A stretch of 64,000 bases of DNA, from assembly GCF_034047335.1 (NCBI RefSeq), contig NZ_CP139137.1, positions 2,046,001 through 2,110,000 of the forward strand. Direction: 5' to 3'. Each line of letters starts with the position of its first letter. The first letter of the stretch is position 1. The notes under the pieces were generated by a model. It was not told the DNA's origin and made no database searches. It saw only the letters and a list, made by a program, of their open reading frames with translations. The stretch is from Chryseobacterium sp. JJR-5R (GTDB lineage Bacteria > Bacteroidota > Bacteroidia > Flavobacteriales > Weeksellaceae). This document shows, piece after piece, positions 10,201-19,200 of the stretch. Both the position numbers and the translations under genes were made by a program.

Positions 10201-13200
10201 TTTGGATTCTTTTCCTTTGACGAGTAATGGAAAGCTAGACCGGGGAAGTTTACCGGATGCCTTTGGATCTTCATTGGGTTCCGGTGTTGAATATGTTTCA
10301 GCGCGTACTGCTCTTGAAGAAGTATTGGTCTGTGTATATGAAGATGTTCTTAAAAAATCTCCTGTAGGAATCAGGGATGATTTTTTTCTTTTGGGAGGCG
10401 ATTCCATTAAATGTATTCAGATTGTATCTCGTCTTCGTCAGAAAGGTTATAGCTGCGAGGTTAAGGATATTTTGTTGTATCCTGTGATTGCTGATTTAGT
10501 TTTACACGTGAAGGCCCTTAGCCGCTTTACAGATCAGGGACTTGTTTTTGGGGATGTTTCTCTTACCCCTATTCAGAAGGATTTTCTGGAAGGGTTTTAT
10601 TCAGATAAAGACCACTTTCATCAGTCCGTATTATTAAAAAGCCGTGATTGTGTTGACCGTTCCCTATTAGAACAAACCCTTTATTCGCTGTTTGTACATC
10701 ATGATGCCCTTCGTATGGTATACCGCAAGGATACCGTGTGGCATCAGTTTAACCGTGATGTTTCCGATATCATGCTGGATATTGAGGAGTTTGAAGTGCA
10801 TGATGATGCTTCCTTTTCCCAGGCATGTATTGCAGTCCAGTCCGGTATCCGTATAGAAGATGGTCTGCTTTTTAAGGCAGGCCTGCTCAGGTCTTCTGCT
10901 GGTGATTACATTTTTCTTGCGGTTCACCATCTTGTAGTAGATGGAGTTTCGTGGCGTATTCTATTTGAAGACTTAGTGACATTATATAGTGGTTATCAAA
11001 AAGGGTTAAAAGTAGTTGAACTTCCCTTAAAGACCGATTCCTTTAAACACTGGTCAGAGAAGGTATATGAATATTCGAATAGCCGTGAGCTTGAACAAGA
11101 GGTTATTTATTGGGATTCTGTTTTGGGCAGGAAGGTTGATGCTGTCCCTGTAGACCATCCTTCGGGGAGTAAAAAGAACGCTGATACAAGACTGGTAAGT
11201 TTTAGTTTAGATAAAGAAAATACAAATCGTTTACAAACGGAGTGTTTCCGTGCGTATAAGACGAATATCAATGATATATTAATAGCATGTCTGAGTTACA
11301 GTGTAAGCCGTTATTTTGGATTAAATTGCCTGTCGTTGAAGATGGAGGGTCATGGTCGGGAGCCTATAAGCTCTGGTTTAGATATCAGCCGTACGGTTGG
11401 TTGGTTTACCTCTGTATATCCTGTTGTACTACCATTTTCCAACGGGCGTAGTTTATTGGATCATGTTATAGAAGTCAAGGAAATCCTTCACCGTGTACCT
11501 AATAAAGGGATCGGTTATGGAATATTAAAACATATAAAAGGAGTAGATTATCCTGTAATCGGAGATGTTTTGTTTAATTACCTGGGTGATTTTGGTTCTG
11601 GGCTGGCATCAGAGGGAGGAGATAGTATGTTTGAATTTTCTCGGCGCTCATGGGGAAAAGACCAGAGTCTGGATGAAGAACGCGATAGTGTTCTGGATAT
11701 CTCCGGAATGATCATCAATGATGAATTACAGTTGGGAGTCTCTTACAGTTCAGGTCAGTACGATGCCGGTACCATAGAATCGTTATGTTCTTTATATCAA
11801 TCTACCCTTATCAGTTTGATTGATATTTTGTCGGGAGAATCTGTTCAGTACCTGACGCCTGTGGATCTTACCTATAAAGATTTAAGTATTTCTGCAGTTA
11901 AGGAGTTGAATACAGGAGTTGATTTAGAGGATGTGTATGGCTTAGCACCCCTTCAGCAGGGCTTATTTTACCATTGGTTATCTTCTCCCGGCGATTCAGT
12001 TTACTTTATTCAGATGAGTTATCGTCTTTCCGGTGGCCTGGATATCGAATTATTGAAAGAGAGTTATAGGGAGCTTATCCGCCGTTACTCTGTTTTGCGT
12101 ACCGTTTTCAGTGATGATTTGAGTGATATTCCTCTTCAGGTGGTGAAGAAAGATGGATTTGCTGATTTTCATTATGCAGAAATTGGTTCAGGGCCTGAGG
12201 CGGATTTTTTCTTATCAGATTACAAGCGGAATGATATTGCCAAAGGTTTTGACTTATGCCATCAGAATCCGATGCGTTTATCTATTTTAAAGTGTGGTGA
12301 GGATGTGTATGAGTTTATCTGGAGTATGCACCATATCCTTATGGATGGATGGTGTTTAGGGATCTTAATAGGTGACCTTCTTCATATCTATAATGCATTG
12401 AAGAGTGGGTCTTCACCTTCATTAAAACCGGTGAATACGTATGGTACTTACCTTTCGTGGCTTGAGAGTGTTGATCATGAAGCGAGTCGTTCTTACTGGC
12501 AGGGTCAATTATCTGGTTACAGTGGTATTTTTGGAATTCCCAAGGATTGCAGCTTCGTTGCATCAGGATCTGTTATAGAAGAGTTGGATTTTTCTTTGGA
12601 TAGAGCAACGAGTATTCTTCTCAAATCGGTTTGTACAGATCTGGGGATTACGGAGAACACTTTTTTCCAGTGTGTTTGGGGCGTGTTACTTGGTATCTAT
12701 AACGGAGGTTTAGAAACTGATGTTGTGTTTGGTTCGGTAGTTTCCGGTCGTCCTGGCGATCTTGATGGTATTGAGGATATGGTAGGATTGTTTATCAATA
12801 CGATTCCTGTCCGTGTTCGGGCAGGTGCAGATTCTGTATTTTCTGAGACTGCGAAGGCTTTACATTTTGATAGTATTTCCTCAACAGGTTATCATTACAG
12901 CCAGCTGGCAGATATTCAGGGTGAGAGTGAGCTTGGTAAGGCTTTGTTTGACCATATCCTGATCTATGAGAACTATCCGGTTCAGGAGATGGTAGGTCAG
13001 GGAATGAGTAAAGCCCCTGAGTTAAAGATTTTGGAAACTCATAATGTAGAACAGACAAACTATGATTTAACAGTAGTTATTGTTCCCGGAAACACCCATT
13101 CCTTCAAGTTCAGCTATAATCCAGGGGTTTATAGTCAACAGACTATGGAGCAGCTTAAAGGACATTTGTTAAAGTTGATCAATGTTTTAGCATCACAGCC

Positions 13201-16200
13201 TGACCTTCCGCTAAGTTCACTGGATATTATAACAAAGGAGGAGTATTATTTATTGACCGAAGGTTTTAACCGGACCAAGGCTGATTATCCTAGAGATAAG
13301 ACGGTTATTGATCTTTTTGAATCCCAGGTGCTGTTGAATCCTGATCATACGGCCTTGATATACGATGACCATACCCTTAGTTACCGGGATTTGGATGAAC
13401 GATCGAATCAGTTTGCCAACTATCTTCGCAGCCAGTATAGTATTGGCAGAGAAAACCTTGTTGGAGTTCAGCTTGAAAAGTCTGAGGATTTTATTATTAC
13501 AATTTTAGGGATTTTAAAAGCGGGAGGAGCCTATGTACCTATCGATCCTTCGTATCCTTCCGATCGTACCAGTTATATGATAGAGGACAGTGGTTGTAAG
13601 GTTGTTATTGATGGTGAAGTCGTTTTAAGATTTAAGGATATTGAGTGCGATTATTCCGTCTTATCTCCTGAGCACAGTAGGTCTCCTGAAGATCTGGCCT
13701 ATGTTATTTACACTTCCGGATCTACGGGCCATCCCAAAGGAGTAATGATTGAGAACAGAAGCTTAATGAATTATCTTTTCTGGGGGATGAATTATTATCC
13801 TCAGGGTGATTTCAGTGTTTTTACATCAGCATCATTTGATTTAACGTATACAGGAATATTTCTTCCTCTTATTACCGGACACACACTTACTATTCTGGAA
13901 AACAATTTTTTAGGAATAGAAGATGATCAGAGTTGTAATTTTGACAGTATAAAAATCACGCCATCCCATTTTGAAGCCTTGGGAGAAAAGCTGCGATCCA
14001 ATACCGTAATTTTAGGAGGTGAGAAACTTACTTGTGATCAGGTTAATCATTTTTTTGTCAATAATACAAACGCTCATATTTATAATGAGTATGGCCCTAC
14101 AGAAGCTACAATAGGCTGTACGATCTATCACTTAGATTCATTCCATCAGTGCAATTCTAATATTCCTATTGGGCGTCCCATTTCCAATACCCAGATTTAT
14201 ATTCTGTCGGAATCAGGATCCTTGTGTCCGGTAGGAGTTGCAGGAGAGATTTATATTTCCGGTTCCGGTTTGGCCCGCGGTTATCTGAATCGCCCTGATC
14301 TTACCTCTGAGAAGTTTGTAGCGAACCCTTATCTTTCTGGGGAGAGGATGTATAAGACAGGAGATTTGGGCCGCTGGTTGCCTGACGGAAATATTGAATA
14401 TATAGGAAGAAAGGACAGCCAGGTTAAGATCCGGGGTTACCGAATTGAGTTGGGTGAGATCGAGTCTGCGCTTCAAAATCATCCTGAAGTAACAGGGAGC
14501 GTCGTTCAGGTTGTGGAAAATGGAGAAGGAGAAAAAGAATTGGCTGCTTACCTTATAGGTTCTTGTGAATTGAGAGGTTCTGATTTGCGGGATTACTTAC
14601 GAACCAGTCTTCCTGATTATATGCTTCCCGGTCATTATATCCAGTTGGACTCTTTTCCTTTGACGAGTAATGGAAAGCTAGACCGGGGAAGTTTACCGGA
14701 TGCCTTTGGATCTTCATTGGGTTCCGGTGTTGAATATGTTTCAGCACGTAATGAAACAGAGTCAAAGCTTGTTGCTATCTGGGAGAATGTTTTAGGAAAG
14801 TCTGGAATAGGGATCAAAGATAATTTCTTTGAGCTGGGCGGTCACAGTTTGAAGGCTGCCCGTTTATCAGCTTTGATTCATCAGGAGTTTAATGTAAAAA
14901 TTTCGTTACAGGATATCTTTACCGAATCTACGATAGAAAAACAAGGTATATTGCTTGGCGGTAGTGATTCAGAAGAATATGTTTCTATATCGAAAGCTCC
15001 TGATCTGGAGCATTATCCTTTATCTTCGTCTCAGCGCCGTTTATGGATTCTGAGTCGTTTTGAAGGAGCGGCTAATGCTTATAATATACCAGTGGTATTT
15101 AAGCTTTCGGGCGATTTTGATATAGCTTCCCTACAGAAGTCTTACTTTTCGTTATTATCAAGACATGAGATTCTCAGGACCGTTTTCCGGGAATCAGCAG
15201 AAGGCGAAGTTTACCAGTATATTCTTTCAGAAACTCGTGATGATAGTTTCCAGCATTTGGTTTTGGATTTTGAAAAAGAAGGAAACAAAGTCTCTGAAAT
15301 TATCTCATCAGAATCCAATCGTATTTTTGATTTGTCAGAAGGTCCTCTGATCCGTTTTAGGGTTCTTGAAGATCAATCAGGCGGCGGTTATATATTCTGT
15401 TTGGTGATGCACCATATCATCAGCGACGGTTGGTCTATGGGGATCTTAAAAAAGGAGTTATTCACTTTATATGATAGTTTTAAAGAAGGACATCCAGTAG
15501 TATTGTCTCCTCTAGCTTTACAATATAAGGACTATGCATATTGGGAGCAGTCAGAGCTTGCAAATAGAGTTTCGTTGTCTAAATCTTACTGGCAGGAACA
15601 GTTTTCAGGAGATTTGCCTGTTCTTAATTTACCTTCTAAGGGATTGCGGCCAGTTGTAAAAACCTATAACGGTGCTTATCTTTCAGGTTCCGTTTCTGAA
15701 GATATTCTTTCAGGTTTAAAAAAACTCTCTTCAACGACCGCGAGTACTCTTTTCATGACTATTTTATCCGCTGTTAAGGTTTTATTATACCGTTACAGTG
15801 GTCAGAAAGATTTAATTGTTGGTACTCCTGTAGCGGGTCGTGACCATGCTGATCTTCATGATCAGATTGGTTTTTATGTCAATACCTTAGCCCTTCGCAG
15901 CCATATTGAAGGTGATCAACGTTTTATAGATTTTCTATCCGAAGTGCGTGAGATGACGCTTTCTGGCTATGCTCATCAATCGTATCCTTTTGACCGTTTG
16001 GTTGATGATCTGGATATTGTACGTGATATGAGCCGTAATCCGGTTTTTGATGTTATGCTTAATTTCCATGATCAGGAAAGTGGAAATACAGATCGTTCTG
16101 TTGATCTTTCTGAAGGAATGTCTGGTAGTTCTTATGAGGGAGTTTCTTACGCAGTCAGTAAATTTGATTTAGACTTTAGTTTTATAGAGACAGATTCAGA

Positions 16201-19200
16201 ATTATCCATCAGATTGTGCTATAATACTGATACTTATGATAAAGATTTTGCAGACCGTCTGCTCAGAAGTTTGGAAATTCTGTTAGCATCCATTAGTAAG
16301 TCATCAGAAATAGAGATTGAGAAACTTGATATTCTGGAAGCTGAAGAATGTTATCTTCTTACCGAAGGTTTTAATCAGACGAAATTAGACTACCCAGAAA
16401 ATCAAACTGTAGTAGATCTTTTTGAATCCCAGGTTTTATTAAATCCTAATCATACCGCCTTGATATACGATGACCATACCCTTAGTTACCGGGATTTGGA
16501 TGAACGATCGAATCAGTTTGCCAACTATCTTCGCAGCCAGTATGATATTGGCAGAGAAAACCTTGTTGGAGTTCAGCTTGAAAGGTCCGAAGATCTATTA
16601 ATTACGATTTTAGCGATCCTAAAAGCGGGAGGAGCCTATGTCCCTATTGACCCATCTTATCCTTCAGAACGTATCGATTATATGAAGGAAGACAGTGGCT
16701 GTAAGGTGGTTGTGAATTCAGAAGAACTTTTATTGTTCAAAATGGAAATGGATGATTATTCCGTTTTAGCTGTTGAACATAAAACAAACCCTGAAGATCT
16801 GGCTTATGTTATTTACACCTCTGGTTCTACGGGGCTTCCTAAGGGGGTAATGATAGAACATAGAAGTGTTGTCAATTTAATGCATTGGCATATAGAAGCA
16901 TTTAATATTACAGAACATAGCCGTTCCGCTTTATATTCAAGCTTCAGCTTTGATGCTTCTGTATGGGAACTGTTTCCTTATCTAATCAAAGGTGGAACAA
17001 TACATTTATTGAAAGATAGCCTAAGGACAGATCTTTCAGCATTAAACCAATATATTGAAGAAAAAGGAATTAATATAACATTTTTTCCAACAGCAATCTG
17101 CGAACAATTCTATAATTTTAATAATAAGTCATTATTAAAAGTTTTAACAGGTGGAGATAAGCTGAAACATTATAGTGAAAAAAGTTTTAAAACTTATAAT
17201 AATTATGGCCCTACGGAGAATACAGTAGTGACAACTTCATTCGAAATAGATAAGGAATACTCTAATATTCCTATTGGTCGTCCCATTTCCAATACCCAGA
17301 TTTATATTCTGTCAGAAGCAGGATCCTTGTGTCCGGTAGGAGTTGCAGGAGAGATTTATATTTCCGGTTCCGGTTTGGCGCGCGGTTATCTGAATCGCCC
17401 TGATCTTACCTCTGAGAAGTTTGTAGCGAACCCTTATCTTTCTGGGGAGAGGATGTATAAGACAGGAGATTTGGGCCGCTGGTTGCCTGACGGAAATATT
17501 GAATATATAGGAAGAAAGGACAGCCAGGTTAAGATCCGGGGTTACCGAATTGAGTTGGGTGAGATCGAGTCTGCGCTTCAAAATCATCCTGAAGTAACAG
17601 GGAGCGTCGTTCAGGTTGTGGAAAATGGAGAAGGAGAAAAAGAATTGGCTGCTTACCTTATAGGTTCTTGTGAATTGAGAGGTTCTGATTTGCGGGATTA
17701 CTTACGAACCAGTCTTCCTGATTATATGCTTCCCGGTCATTACATTCAGTTGGACTCTTTTCCATTAACGACTAACGGTAAAATTGATTATAATAATTTG
17801 CCCGATGCCTTTGGTTCTTCCCTGGGTTCCGGCGTTGAATATGTTTCAGCACGTAATGAAACAGAGTCAAAGCTTGTTGCTATCTGGGAGAATGTTTTAG
17901 GAAAGTCTGGAATAGGGATCAAAGATAATTTCTTTGAGCTGGGCGGTCACAGTTTGAAGGCTGCCCGTTTATCAGCTTTGATTCATCAGGAGTTTAATGT
18001 AAAAATTTCGTTACAGGATATCTTTACCGAATCTACGATAGAAAAACAAGGTATATTGCTTGGCGGTAGTGATTCAGAAGAATATGTTTCTATATCGAAA
18101 GCTCCTGATCTGGAGTATTATCCTTTATCTTCGTCTCAGCGCCGTTTATGGATTCTGAGTCGTTTTGAAGGAGCAGATGGAGCTTACAATATCCCTGAAG
18201 TCTTCAGGATTTCGGGCGATTTTGATATAGCTTCCTTAGAAAAGTCTTACTTTTCGTTATTATCAAGACATGAGATTCTCAGGACTGTTTTCCGGGAATC
18301 AGCAGAAGGCGAAGTTTACCAGCATATTCTTTCAGAAACTCCTGATGATAGTTTCCAGCATTTGGTTTTGGATTTTGAAAAAGAAGGAAACAAAGTCTCT
18401 GAAATTATCTCATCAGAATCCAATCGTATTTTTGATTTGTCAGAAGGTCCTCTGATCCGTTTTAGGGTTCTTGAAGATCAATCAGGCGGCGGTTATATAT
18501 TCTGTTTGGTGATGCACCATATCATCAGCGACGGTTGGTCCATGGGGATCTTAAAAAAGGAGTTATTCACTTTATATGATAGTTTTAAAGAAGGACATCC
18601 AGTAGTATTGTCTCCTTTAGCTTTACAATATAAGGACTATGCATATTGGGAGCAGTCAGAGCTTGCAAATAGAGTTTCGTTGTCTAAATCTTATTGGCAG
18701 GAACAGTTTTCAGGAGATTTGCCTGTTCTTAATTTACCTTCTAAGGGATTGCGGCCAGTTGTAAAAACCTATAACGGTGCTTATCTTTCAGGTTCCGTTT
18801 CTGAAGATATTCTTTCAGGTTTAAAAAAACTCTCTTCAACGACCGGGAGTACTCTTTTCATGACTATTTTATCCGCTGTTAAGGTTTTATTATACCGTTA
18901 CAGTGGTCAGAAAGATTTAATTGTTGGTACTCCTGTAGCGGGTCGTGACCATGCTGATCTTCATGATCAGATTGGTTTTTATGTCAATACCTTAGCCCTT
19001 CGCAGCCATATTGAAGGTGATCAACGTTTTATAGATTTCCTATCCGAAGTGCGTGAGATGACGCTTTCTGGCTATGCTCATCAATCGTATCCTTTTGACC
19101 GTTTGGTTGATGATCTGGATATTGTACGTGATATGAGCCGTAATCCGGTTTTTGATGTTATGCTTAATTTCCATGATCAGGAAAGCGGAAATACAGATCG